In this document: positions 43,922 to 51,828 of the stretch, in pieces | Layout of the letters: each line of letters begins with the position of its first letter | Position numbering within the stretch: the first letter of the stretch is position 1 | Assembly: GCF_001191005.1 (NCBI RefSeq) | Contig: NZ_CP012201.1 | Span: 3,348,001-3,412,000, forward strand | Source of the DNA: Massilia sp. NR 4-1 | GTDB taxonomy: Bacteria > Pseudomonadota > Gammaproteobacteria > Burkholderiales > Burkholderiaceae_D | DNA: 64,000 nt | Reading direction: 5' to 3' | Translations under genes and position numbers: made by a program | Notes under the pieces: generated by a model | Told to the model about the DNA's origin: nothing | What the model saw: only the letters and a program-made list of their open reading frames with translations | The model's database searches: none

Positions 43922-43938
43922 GCTGCGCTGGCTAAAAA

Positions 43939-43962
43939 GAAACCCCGCTACGGCGGGGTTTC
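43939..43962. terminator. Bidirectional terminator between nucleoside importer and higA
   Basis: A perfect 10-bp stem (GAAACCCCGC and GCGGGGTTTC) with a TACG loop. On the plus strand TTATTT follows; on the minus strand the sequence continues with five T. It lies between convergent genes and abuts the higA stop codon, so it can serve both. Confidence 0.88.
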
Positions 43963-44364
43963 TTATTTGAGGAACAGTTCCGGCTTTGCCCGGAAAAATT
44001 GGCCAAGTCGCATAGCCAGTTGCGCACTGACAGGACGGGAGCCTTCCAATACGGCTTTTAGCTCGGCCATGTCAGCGACTCCGCTCAAGTCATCCACTGA
44101 AAGCCGGCCCATCTCCATCAAAAAACTCAATCTGTCTTTCGCCTCTGTTTCAGCGAACCGGTAATACTGGCGCTCAAACTGGTTTACCGACTGCAACAGG
44201 ACATCAAGCATGCCACCGAGGGGATGGCCGTCATCACCCTTCACCATTGTCAGCAGTTGTTCAACGAGGACTTTGGCAGCGTCACAATCATTTTGATTTC
44301 TCAGGTGTGGAATTCCCGGCTCCGCTCCCAAGTGCAAGGGCACAGTCTCAAATACCGTACTCAT
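43963..44364 (-). CDS. higA: HigA-type antitoxin
   Basis: A 133-residue antitoxin with a C-terminal Xre-type helix-turn-helix at about residues 85-130 (LSGVADMAELKAVLEGSRPV, then SAQLAMRLGQFFRAKPELFL). The start overlaps the higB stop as ATGA. Order toxin-then-antitoxin is the rule for HigBA pairs. The N-terminal half should bind the toxin. GC is lower than in the flanking genes, as expected for a mobile accessory module. Confidence 0.85.
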   Translation of the reverse strand: MSTVFETVPLHLGAEPGIPHLRNQNDCDAAKVLVEQLLTMVKGDDGHPLGGMLDVLLQSVNQFERQYYRFAETEAKDRLSFLMEMGRLSVDDLSGVADMAELKAVLEGSRPVSAQLAMRLGQFFRAKPELFLK

Positions 44365-44669
44365 CGCTTTCCCTTTCCTTTGCGATGTTGCTTAGTCCAC
44401 TTCATATACTCATCGTGCGTATAGACGCCACGTACCAAGACCGAGCGCCGCTCGTAGATGAGTTCGGCAACAATACGGTAATGGTTTCCGCCGACATTAA
44501 ACACAGTATAGGGCGAAACATAGTCTGCACTGCGAAAGGTGCGATGCAGGTCATTCAGATCTGAAAAATTCAGGGAATACAGCGTGTCCACCCAGTGCTG
44601 CATGCGAACGGCGGCCTCGGGATGGCGATGGCAAAAGTCATTCAGCAGATTGAGGTAAAGGATGAGCAT
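44361..44669 (-). CDS. higB: HigB-type mRNA interferase toxin
   Basis: A 102-residue toxin of the HigB_toxin family (RelE-like ribosome-dependent or free mRNA endonuclease). The sequence VGGNHYRIVAELIYERRSVL followed by VRGVYTHDEYMKW is diagnostic, and FSDLNDLHRTFRSADYV precedes it. It is complete in length, with a basic C-terminus (KQHRKGKGKR), so the pair looks functional, unlike the broken vapBC locus at 5.5 kb. The start codon lies inside an inverted repeat (44667-44696). Confidence 0.9.
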   Translation of the reverse strand: MLILYLNLLNDFCHRHPEAAVRMQHWVDTLYSLNFSDLNDLHRTFRSADYVSPYTVFNVGGNHYRIVAELIYERRSVLVRGVYTHDEYMKWTKQHRKGKGKR

Positions 44670-44696
44670 TCCCCACTATATGAAGAGCGGGGAATG
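44667..44696. promoter_or_regulatory. Inverted repeat spanning the higB start codon
   Basis: CATTCCCC and GGGGAATG form a perfect 8-bp inverted repeat with a 14-base spacer; the first arm contains the higB ATG (minus strand). It is a candidate HigA operator for autoregulation, and could also fold in the mRNA and hide the start codon. Confidence 0.5.
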
Positions 44697-44722
44697 TCTT
44701 TTTGAGAATCAGCAAACCGAGT

Positions 44723-44752
44723 GCGCCATCGGGCGCATTGACCCGATGGCGC
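44723..44752 (-). terminator. Probable terminator hairpin after the siderophore-type receptor
   Basis: A perfect 11-bp stem (GCGCCATCGGG and CCCGATGGCGC) with an eight-base loop starts eight bp after the receptor's stop at 44761. No T-run follows directly, so it may be a weak intrinsic terminator or an mRNA 3'-end stabiliser. Confidence 0.55.
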
Positions 44753-44760
44753 CCCAACAC

Positions 44761-46830
44761 TTAGAAGCGGCTGGTCAGGCCGAGGAAGAAGCGGCGGCTT
44801 GGGACGTAGTAGTTGGTCTTGCCGTCGGCGCGCGGACCTTCTTCGGTCAGGTTGTTGATGCCGGCGCGCAGGGTCAGCGCCGGGTTAATGGCGTAGTTGG
44901 CCGTGAGGTCGGTGACGGTGTAGGCCTTGGCGAAGGTGACGCCGAAGGATTCGCCGCCGTGCAGCTGCTTGCCGGTGTACTGCGCCGACAGTTCCAGATA
45001 CAGCGGCTTGCTGGCCTGCCAGCCCAGGGCCGAGAACAGCGACAGCTTGGGCGTAGCCAGCAGGGTGGCGCCCGTCGTCAGGTTCTTCGACTCCATCATA
45101 TACGTCAGGTTGTTGCGCCAGGTCAGGGAGGAGGCCAGCGGCACATTGGCGCTGGCTTCGATGCCGCGCGTGCGGGCCTTCTGGATGTTCTTCATGCGGG
45201 TCCACCAGTAGCCGTGGAAGAAGCCCAGCGCATCGTATTCGATCTTGTCCTTGAAGTTGGTGTGGAAGTAGGTCATGCCCAGATCCCAGCCGGCGCGCTG
45301 GAAGTTCAGACCCAATTCCGCGTTGGTGCTGGTTTCCGGCTTCAGGTCGGCATTGCCGGCCATATAGCAGCCGCCGCTGCGTGAAGTCCATCCCAGCGGC
45401 GCCAGGCTGCCGCAGCCGCCGCCGCGCGACTGGGTGGCCGCGCCGGGCGTGCTTTCCTTCAGCGTCGGCGCGCGGAAGCCTTGCGATACGCCGCCCTTGA
45501 CGGTCCATTCGCTGGCGGGACGGTAGACGACGTAGGCGCGCGGGCTGGTGTGGTTGCCGAACTTGGCGTCGTGGTCGAGGCGCGCACCCAGCGTCAGCGT
45601 GAAGGCGTCGCTCAGGAAGACCTGGTCCTCGGCAAACAGGGCGCTGGTATTGCGCGACAGGCTGGAACCGACGACCGCGTGGCCCAGGTAGTCGATCGGG
45701 ATGGTGCCGATGGTCTGGTTATTGAACAGGGTATCGCGCTTCCACTGTCCGCCCAGCGTCAGCAGATGGTCGATGTTCGCCAGTTTCAGCGGCTGGTTGA
45801 CGCGCCCGTCGAGGATGGTGCTGGCGGCGCGCGAGGAGGCGGCGCCGTCGTTATTGTCGTAGCGGTTGTGATAGAGGTTGAACTTGGCCTCGGTCTTGCC
45901 CCAGCGCCCTTCATAGCCCATACCCGCGCTCTTGCGTACCAGCTTGCTGGCGCCCCAGGACGAGATCAGGGGCCGGTCGGGCGCCGTCTGCGTGCCGGAC
46001 TGGGTGGCGCGCTGGGTGCCGTACGAACCGTCGAAACTGAGCAGGTGGCCCGGCGCCAGCGTCCAGTTCAGCGCGGCGTTGAAATTCTCGTCGCGGCTGC
46101 CGCCCACGCCATTCGGCGCTTCCCGGCCGGCAGGCACGAAGCCGCCGGTGGTTTCATCCGGCTTCTGGCGCGTGACGCTGCCGCCCAGGCGCAGGCCAAC
46201 GCCCTGGGCCAGCGGGCCGGCCACATTCAGCATCATCTGCGTGGCGTCGCCGCGGTCGGAGTCCTGGGGGCGGGTCAGGTTGGCCGAGGCCGAGCCGCTC
46301 CATTTCTGCGGAATCTTGCGCGTGATGATGTTGATCACACCGCCCATCGCGTCCGAACCGTACAGCGAAGACATCGGGCCGCGCACCACTTCGATGCGTT
46401 CGATCATTTCCGGCGACAGCCAGTTCAAATCCTGGCGGCCCAGGTCGGGACGGTAATTGGTGTCGGCCGAATTACCCTGGCGCTTGCCGTCGATCAGGAT
46501 CAGCGTGTAGTTCTCCGGCAGGCCGCGCAGCTTGACCTTGGACTGCTCGCCGTTCGGCGCCAGGCCGCCGCTCACGCCGGGAATGCGGCGCAGCAGCGTG
46601 CCCAGGTCATAGACCGGCTGGCGTTCGATCTCTTCGCGCGTGATGACGCTGATGCTGGCGGGAGCGTCCTGTACGTTCAGCGCCACCGCGCTGGCGGTCA
46701 CCACCACGGTCGGCATGGCGGCATCGCTGGCCTCGGGCGCGGGAGCCGCATAGGCGTTGCCAATGAGTAAAGTCAGGAGGGAAAGGCTTAAAGCGGCGGG
46801 TAAGGCGGGTGTCGCATGCATCTGTTTCAT
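44761..46830 (-). CDS. TonB-dependent siderophore-type receptor
   Basis: A 689-residue outer-membrane receptor of the FepA/BfeA/colicin-receptor class. Signal peptide: residues 1 to about 28 (MKQMHATPALPAALSLSLLT, LLIGNAYA). TonB box MPTVVVTASAV, then the plug (about 50-165, with RIPGVSGGLAPNGEQSKVKL and VEVVRGPMSSLYGSDAMGGV). The barrel ends in FFLGLTSRF with terminal phenylalanine. A Fur-box-like sequence lies just upstream (46852-46866), so iron limitation should induce it. A ferric catecholate siderophore is the likely cargo by family. It is divergent from the response regulator at 46927. Confidence 0.9.
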   Translation of the reverse strand: MKQMHATPALPAALSLSLLTLLIGNAYAAPAPEASDAAMPTVVVTASAVALNVQDAPASISVITREEIERQPVYDLGTLLRRIPGVSGGLAPNGEQSKVKLRGLPENYTLILIDGKRQGNSADTNYRPDLGRQDLNWLSPEMIERIEVVRGPMSSLYGSDAMGGVINIITRKIPQKWSGSASANLTRPQDSDRGDATQMMLNVAGPLAQGVGLRLGGSVTRQKPDETTGGFVPAGREAPNGVGGSRDENFNAALNWTLAPGHLLSFDGSYGTQRATQSGTQTAPDRPLISSWGASKLVRKSAGMGYEGRWGKTEAKFNLYHNRYDNNDGAASSRAASTILDGRVNQPLKLANIDHLLTLGGQWKRDTLFNNQTIGTIPIDYLGHAVVGSSLSRNTSALFAEDQVFLSDAFTLTLGARLDHDAKFGNHTSPRAYVVYRPASEWTVKGGVSQGFRAPTLKESTPGAATQSRGGGCGSLAPLGWTSRSGGCYMAGNADLKPETSTNAELGLNFQRAGWDLGMTYFHTNFKDKIEYDALGFFHGYWWTRMKNIQKARTRGIEASANVPLASSLTWRNNLTYMMESKNLTTGATLLATPKLSLFSALGWQASKPLYLELSAQYTGKQLHGGESFGVTFAKAYTVTDLTANYAINPALTLRAGINNLTEEGPRADGKTNYYVPSRRFFLGLTSRF

Positions 46831-46851
46831 AAATCCCCTAGCTACATTAAA

Positions 46852-46866
46852 TAAGAATCATTATCA
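46852..46866. promoter_or_regulatory. Fur box
   Basis: Read on the minus strand the site is TGATAAT-G-ATTCTTA, matching the 7-1-7 Fur consensus TGATAAT-N-ATTATCA at 12 of 14 positions. It is 22 bp upstream of the TonB receptor start and 60 bp upstream of the divergent response regulator, so both may respond to iron. Confidence 0.8.
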
Positions 46867-46926
46867 TTAAGGATGATAGGGGCAGGCACTCCGCGAGTCT
46901 GCTCACAATTCGTCAAGGAAGTGAAA

Positions 46927-47688
46927 ATGTTTTGTAAAGATAAAGACCTCGGCGGCGCCGCGCGGGCGCGCCGCCCGGGCCACCATGGTCCGGCGCCGCA
47001 GCGCCCAGCCTCGCTGCTGCTGGTCGACGAGGACGTGGAATTCAGCCAGATGCTGTCCATCTACCTGCGCGGACAGGGCTTTCAGGTGGCGACGGAGGCG
47101 GACGGCGCGGACGGCATCGGCGCCGCCCTGGCCCGCGAGTACGACGCCATCATCCTCGGTGCCACCCTGCCCTCGGTGGACGGGATTGCGGTGCTGCGCC
47201 AGATCCGGCGCTACCGCGACGTGCCGGTGATCATGCTGACGGCCGAGGGCAGCCGCGCCGAGCGCATCGCCGGCCTGGAACTGGGCGCCGACGACTATCT
47301 CGACAAGCCCTGCGATCCGCGCGAGCTGGCGGCGCGCCTGCGCGCCGTGCTGCGGCGGCAGGCGCGCGCCGGCGGCCTGGCGTCCGCGCTGGCGATGGGG
47401 GGCCTGGTGCTGTATCCGCAATTCCGCAAGGCTTACCAGAACGAAGCCGCCCTGCCCCTGACGGCAGCCGAATTCAATGTGCTGCAGCTGCTGCTGCAGG
47501 CCGGGGGAACGGTGCTGAGCAAGGACGAACTGACCCGGCATGCGCTGGGGCGGCGGCGCGAGTCCTACGACCGCAGCGTCGATGTCCACATCAGCAAGAT
47601 CCGGCAAAAGCTGCATGCCGGGAACGGCCATGCGGTGGAGATCGAAACGGTGCGCGGCGTCGGCTACTGCCTGCGGACGGTCAGCTAA
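46927..47688 (+). CDS. OmpR-type response regulator without phosphoacceptor aspartate
   Basis: A 253-residue OmpR/PhoB-type protein starting at 46927 after AAGGAAGTG. The first 25 residues are a basic, disordered-looking extension. In the receiver domain the acidic pocket is present (VDEDVEF, D34 and D36), as are T105 (MLTA) and K127 (LDKPCDP), but the phosphoacceptor position reads IILGATLPSVDG: glycine 78 (GGT) replaces the aspartate of the usual VxLDxxLPxxDG. The winged helix at about 155-250 (LPLTAAEFNVLQLLLQAGGT, RSVDVHISKIRQKL, RGVGYCLR) is intact. No sensor kinase is adjacent. It likely works without phosphorylation, perhaps iron-regulated through the shared Fur box. Confidence 0.87.
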   Translation: MFCKDKDLGGAARARRPGHHGPAPQRPASLLLVDEDVEFSQMLSIYLRGQGFQVATEADGADGIGAALAREYDAIILGATLPSVDGIAVLRQIRRYRDVPVIMLTAEGSRAERIAGLELGADDYLDKPCDPRELAARLRAVLRRQARAGGLASALAMGGLVLYPQFRKAYQNEAALPLTAAEFNVLQLLLQAGGTVLSKDELTRHALGRRRESYDRSVDVHISKIRQKLHAGNGHAVEIETVRGVGYCLRTVS

Positions 47689-47752
47689 GGCTGCGCGGTG
47701 CCGCCGCTAACGGAACAAATGCAGCGGGTGTTTGCTCATTTTTCAAATATCA

Positions 47753-47787
47753 TGCACTATCGTGCAATATCAAGAAAAATCGTGCAA
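47753..47787 (+). promoter_or_regulatory. Repeated operator-like elements before the DeoR-family gene
   Basis: ATCGTGCAA occurs at 47759-47767 and 47779-47787, exactly 20 bp apart, and the first copy is part of an inverted repeat TGCAC-TATC-GTGCA (47753-47766). The second copy touches the start codon at 47790. This is a typical autoregulatory arrangement for DeoR-type repressors. Confidence 0.55.
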
Positions 47788-47789
47788 AC

Positions 47790-48545
47790 ATGCTGACCCG
47801 CCAACGCAAAGAACTGCTGCTGCAAATCCTGAAACAGGACGGCCAGATCGTCGCCAAGACCTTGAGCGAACGCTTGAACCTGTCCGAGGACACGATACGG
47901 CGCGACCTGCGCGAGCTGGCCAAGGAAGGCTTGCTGGAGCGCGTGCACGGCGGCGCCCTGCCCGCCTCGCCGGCCATGGGCAATTTCGCCCAGCGCCAGC
48001 AGATTTCGGCCGACGCCAAACCCGCCATCGGCCGCGCGGCGGCCGCCATGGTGCGTCCCGGCCAGGTGGTCTTCATCGACGGCGGCACCACGGCCGTGCA
48101 GCTGGCGCGCCACCTGCCGCGCGACCTGCGCGCCATGGTGGTCACGCACAGCCCCTCCATCGCGGTGGAGCTGGCCGAACACCCCAGCATCGACGTGCTG
48201 ATGATCGGCGGCCGCCTGTTCAAGCATTCCATCGTGGCGGTGGGCGCCGCCACCATGGAGGCCATCAGCCAGATCCGCGCCGACATCTTCTTCATGGGCG
48301 TGTGCAGCCTGCATCCGGAAGCCGGCATCACCACCGGCGACTACGAGGAAGGCTGCGTCAAGCGCGCCATCAGCGCCGCCTCGCTGCGCACGGTGGTGCT
48401 GGCCTCGCAGGAAAAACTGGACACGGCCGCCCCCTTCCAGATCGCTCCTTTGTCGCAAGTGAGCGACATCGTGGTCAACGCCGGTGTAGAGGAGAGCCTG
48501 ATTGCCCCCTATCGCGCCATGGGAATCAAGCTCACATTGGCGTAA
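47790..48545 (+). CDS. DeoR/GlpR-family transcriptional repressor
   Basis: A 251-residue repressor. Residues 1-55 form the DeoR helix-turn-helix (RQRKELLLQILKQDGQIVAK and LNLSEDTIRRDLRELAKEGL followed by LERVHGG). The C-terminal sugar-phosphate sensor domain (about 75-235) has VFIDGGTTAVQLARHLPRDL and GVCSLHPEAGITTGDYEE. Members of this group respond to phosphorylated sugars. In this window a deoxyribose or ribose phosphate would be a sensible effector, but the nearest deo gene is 14 kb away and the repeats at 47753-47787 were not seen before the deo operon. Regulation of its own gene and the one at 48588 is the conservative reading. Confidence 0.88.
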   Translation: MLTRQRKELLLQILKQDGQIVAKTLSERLNLSEDTIRRDLRELAKEGLLERVHGGALPASPAMGNFAQRQQISADAKPAIGRAAAAMVRPGQVVFIDGGTTAVQLARHLPRDLRAMVVTHSPSIAVELAEHPSIDVLMIGGRLFKHSIVAVGAATMEAISQIRADIFFMGVCSLHPEAGITTGDYEEGCVKRAISAASLRTVVLASQEKLDTAAPFQIAPLSQVSDIVVNAGVEESLIAPYRAMGIKLTLA

Positions 48546-48587
48546 GATAGGCCCAAGCACCCGTCCGGGACGATAAAGAGGTGGGAA

Positions 48588-49520
48588 ATGGGTTTGGCAG
48601 AGAATGACCGCAGGGCGGCGCTGCGCGCGATGCTGGCCTGCATGGGTACGCTGGTGCTGCCGGCCGCCACCGCGCTGACGGCACAGCCGCCAACGCCCTT
48701 GCGCGTGGTCTATCCGCGGCGCCTGCCCGTGATCGACACCTTCTTCGAATACGACTGGGCGGTATTGCGCACGGCACTGGCGCGCACCGTGTCGCGCTAC
48801 GGCCCTTTCGAGCTGAAGCCTTCGGCCGAAGCCATGTCCTCGCGCCGCGTCACACTGGAACTGGCCACGCCCAAGGGCGTCATCGACATCTTCGTGCGCG
48901 CCACCTCGCCCGACCTGGAAAAGCAGTTCCAGCCCATCCGCATCCCGGTCGATAAAGGCTTGATCGGCATGCGCGTGCTGCTGGTGCGCAAGGAAGACTT
49001 GCCGCGCTTCGCCGCCGTGCGCACGCTGCAGGACTTGCGCAAGTTCCGCGTCGGCCAGGGCAAGGGCTGGGCCGACAACGACATCCTGGCGGCCGCCGGC
49101 ATTCCGGTGGTGGAAGGCACGTATTACGAAGGCTTGTTCGCCATGCTGTCGGCGCGCCGCTTCGACTTCTTTTCGCGCTCGGCGGATGAGGTGATGCGGG
49201 AGTACGAGGAGCGCCACGCCAGCGTGCCCGAGATGGCGCTGGAACCGACGCTGCTGCTGCACTACCCGCTGCCACGCTACTTCTTCGTGCGGCGCGACGC
49301 CGCGGGCGATAAGCTGGGCCAGCGCGTCAAGGCCGGCCTGGAAATGATGATCCAGGACGGCAGCCTGAACGCCTTGTTCCGCCAGCACAAAAGCCCGCTG
49401 CTGGAAAAGCTGGCCTTGCACAAGCGCCGCGTGATCGAATTGTCCAATCCCAGCCTCTCGCCCGACACGCCCTTGCAGCGCAGCGAGCTATGGCTGCCGC
49501 CGGGCAGCACGCGGCCTTGA
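48588..49520 (+). CDS. Periplasmic solute-binding-like protein
   Basis: A 310-residue protein with an N-terminal export-like segment (NDRRAALRAMLACMGTLVLP, AATALTA) and a body resembling the SBP_bac_3-type binding fold, with PLRVVYPRRLPVIDTFFEYD near the start and GLEMMIQDGSLNALFRQHKS near the end. It has no neighbouring permease or ATPase, so it is more likely a stand-alone sensor or orphan binding protein than part of a complete ABC system. It is 42 bp after the DeoR-family gene in the same direction and is convergent with the nuclease gene at 49529. Confidence 0.7.
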   Translation: MGLAENDRRAALRAMLACMGTLVLPAATALTAQPPTPLRVVYPRRLPVIDTFFEYDWAVLRTALARTVSRYGPFELKPSAEAMSSRRVTLELATPKGVIDIFVRATSPDLEKQFQPIRIPVDKGLIGMRVLLVRKEDLPRFAAVRTLQDLRKFRVGQGKGWADNDILAAAGIPVVEGTYYEGLFAMLSARRFDFFSRSADEVMREYEERHASVPEMALEPTLLLHYPLPRYFFVRRDAAGDKLGQRVKAGLEMMIQDGSLNALFRQHKSPLLEKLALHKRRVIELSNPSLSPDTPLQRSELWLPPGSTRP

Positions 49521-49528
49521 AGCCCCGT

Positions 49529-50596
49529 TCAGGGCCAGATCGCCTGCAGCACGGCCGCCAGGTGGTAGCCGCCCTTGATCAGCTGCTCGCGCGCGATGGC
49601 CGACGAGGGCACGGGATAGTTGTCCGGCACGACCAGCGACCACACGGTATAGCTTTCGCCGCTGCGGCTGGTCTGCTTGCTCGACACGCCCACCTTCACG
49701 TCGGCATAGGATAGCTTGGACACGGCCAGCGCATCGTCGGCCCACTGGTAGGGCCAGGTGACGGGATCGCCGCTGTTGACCGCCACCGCCGGCTTGCTGG
49801 CGATGGCCCAGTGCGCGAACTGCTCCGGCGTGCGCGTGCCGACGCGGCGCATGGCATAGTCCACCACCGTGGTGTCCCAGTAGGAATGCAGAGGCTTGGT
49901 CGGCGCTTTCGCCGCGCCGTTGGCGGGTTTGGCGTCAGCGCCCTCTTTCGGCGCCGCCGGCGGAATCAGCTTCTCGCTGTTTGCCAGCAAGGTGGCGTCG
50001 TCCAGCAGCAGATTATTCCCGCCGCGCGAATCGAAGACGGCCAGCGAATCGATATCGGACTGCTTGTGCGGCACCACGAAGCCGCCGTCCTTGCCGACAA
50101 AGGCCGCGCCCACGTGCAGCGGCTGGTGGATGTCACCCGCCAGATGGGTCAGCAGCAGCAAGGCCTGGCGCTTGCTGAAGCGGTGCGGATTCGTCGCCGC
50201 CGTGTCCTTGCCCTGCAGGACCAGGATGGCCTGCTTCAGCGTCTGCACCACATCCTCCTCCGCCGTGCCGACGCCGTGATCGTGGTATGCCGGCAGCTGG
50301 AACGGCACGTCGGTGTAGTGGTATTCGCTGTGCTTGGGATTGGCCGTGGTGTACGCCACCATTTCCGGCGTTTGCGGGCCGCAGTACGTGCCTTTCACGC
50401 AATCGGCCCAGCTGGCGACGCCGGCCAGGCTTTCGCCTTGCTGCAGCAGGGCCGCCACCTGTTTCTCGGCATTCGAGCCCTGGATCAGGCGGTCGGCGAT
50501 GGCGCCCACGATGCGGTGGCCGTCATTGCCCCAGGCCAGGGCGTTGTTGGCGGCAAAGGCGGCGCCCAGCGCCAGGATGCAAACGAGCTTCTTCAT
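49529..50596 (-). CDS. Exported S1/P1-family nuclease
   Basis: A 355-residue zinc nuclease. Signal peptide residues 1-21 (MKKLVCILALGAAFAANNAL, A), so the mature protein begins with tryptophan, W22, which in S1/P1 enzymes ligates zinc with its free N-terminus. Other zinc-site blocks are WGNDGHRIVGAIAD, VASWADCVKG, YHYTDVPFQL, LLTHLAGDIHQPLHVG and RGGNN followed by LHSYWDTTVVDY. These enzymes cut single-stranded DNA and RNA and remove 3'-phosphates. A Lys/Ala/Pro-rich insertion (about 215-235) is unusual but in a loop position. It overlaps the upstream PLD gene by four bases as ATGA. Confidence 0.93.
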   Translation of the reverse strand: MKKLVCILALGAAFAANNALAWGNDGHRIVGAIADRLIQGSNAEKQVAALLQQGESLAGVASWADCVKGTYCGPQTPEMVAYTTANPKHSEYHYTDVPFQLPAYHDHGVGTAEEDVVQTLKQAILVLQGKDTAATNPHRFSKRQALLLLTHLAGDIHQPLHVGAAFVGKDGGFVVPHKQSDIDSLAVFDSRGGNNLLLDDATLLANSEKLIPPAAPKEGADAKPANGAAKAPTKPLHSYWDTTVVDYAMRRVGTRTPEQFAHWAIASKPAVAVNSGDPVTWPYQWADDALAVSKLSYADVKVGVSSKQTSRSGESYTVWSLVVPDNYPVPSSAIAREQLIKGGYHLAAVLQAIWP

Positions 50597-51813
50597 TCTT
50601 CGCGTCCCTTGACCGGTTTCGGATAGTTCTTGTTCACGTCCAGCGGCTGGGCGTAGGACGAATTCCAGATCTGTTCATGCACGGCGGCCACGCGCTGGGC
50701 CATCTGCTCGTTGCGCATCACCACCTCCAGATTGCGCGACAGGTCGAAATAGCCGCCGGCCCAGTTGCTGGTGCCGACCCAGGCCAGCTTGCCGTCGATG
50801 CTCATGGTCTTGCTGTGGATGACGCGGGCAAAGGGAATGAAGCCGGTCGATGCCTTGGGAATGGTGACGATGCGGATTTCCACATTCGGCAGCATGGCCA
50901 GGCTTTTCAGATAGGCCAGCGCCGGCGCTTCGGTATTCCAGTGCGACACCATCAGCTTGATCTTCACGCCGCGGTTGGCGGCCGCGCGCACCGCGTTGTC
51001 GACCACGGCGTAATAGGGACGCGTGCCTTTCGGGCCATAGCTGAGCGGCGCATAGTCCAGCAGCTGCACGCGCACCTCGCTTTGCGCTTCGGCCAGCAGG
51101 GCCGGCAGCGCGGCTTCGGAATCGGCCACGCCGGCGGGATTGAAGGCGGCCGGGCTGGCCAGCAGGAAGCTGCCCTGCTCCAGCTTGGGCGCTGCCAGGC
51201 TTTTCGCCTGCAGCGGCGCCACCGCGCGGCCTTGCGCCAGCGCCGCCTGGGCGTTCCAGTCCTGTTCGAAGATGGCGTGGATCTGGCCGACGATTTTCTC
51301 GTCGGTGATGCGCAAGCCGGTTTCGTGGATATGGGTGAAGGCGCGCCAGTCGAAGTTCTGGCTGCCGACGAAGGCCGTCTTGCGGTCCACCACCAGGTAT
51401 TTGGCGTGGATGATGCCGTTGCCGGTCAGCTTGCTGAAGTCGAGCACGCGCAGTTCCAGGTTGGGAATCGCTTTCAGCTGGGTCAGCGTGTCCGGCTCGG
51501 ACAGGCCGACGCCCTTCTGGTCGATCAGAAAGCGGATCTTGACGCCGCGCTGGCCGGCGGCGGCCAGGCGTTCGATCACTTTGTTGAAGGGCGCGCCCGG
51601 TACGCTGGCGGCGTAAAACTGGCCGATCACGATTTCGGTCTTGGCGTTGTCGAACAGCTCGGACCAGACCGTGATCGGGTCGCGCAGGTCGGCGTTTTTC
51701 AGCGTGGTTTCGACGGGTGCGGTCTGCACCAGCTCAAAACCGGGAATGGCGAAGTCGGCCTGCGCACTGCCGAAGGCGGTGGCGAGCAAGGCGGAAACGA
51801 GGATACGGCGCAT
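50593..51813 (-). CDS. Exported phospholipase D-like (HKD) protein, probable nuclease
   Basis: A 406-residue protein with a signal peptide (MRRILVSALLATAFGSAQA) and two HKD motifs: GIIHAKYLVVDRKTAFVGSQ (H136, K138, D143) and VIHSKTMSIDGKLAWVGTSN (H333, K335, D340). Both catalytic halves are intact, so one active site should form. PLD-fold enzymes act on phosphodiesters, either phospholipids or nucleic acids. Its place between a 5'-nucleotidase and an S1/P1 nuclease, with overlapping coding ends, favours a nuclease role in the periplasm or outside the cell. Phospholipase activity cannot be excluded. Confidence 0.87.
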   Translation of the reverse strand: MRRILVSALLATAFGSAQADFAIPGFELVQTAPVETTLKNADLRDPITVWSELFDNAKTEIVIGQFYAASVPGAPFNKVIERLAAAGQRGVKIRFLIDQKGVGLSEPDTLTQLKAIPNLELRVLDFSKLTGNGIIHAKYLVVDRKTAFVGSQNFDWRAFTHIHETGLRITDEKIVGQIHAIFEQDWNAQAALAQGRAVAPLQAKSLAAPKLEQGSFLLASPAAFNPAGVADSEAALPALLAEAQSEVRVQLLDYAPLSYGPKGTRPYYAVVDNAVRAAANRGVKIKLMVSHWNTEAPALAYLKSLAMLPNVEIRIVTIPKASTGFIPFARVIHSKTMSIDGKLAWVGTSNWAGGYFDLSRNLEVVMRNEQMAQRVAAVHEQIWNSSYAQPLDVNKNYPKPVKGREE

Positions 51814-51828
51814 GTTTACTCCTGTTGA

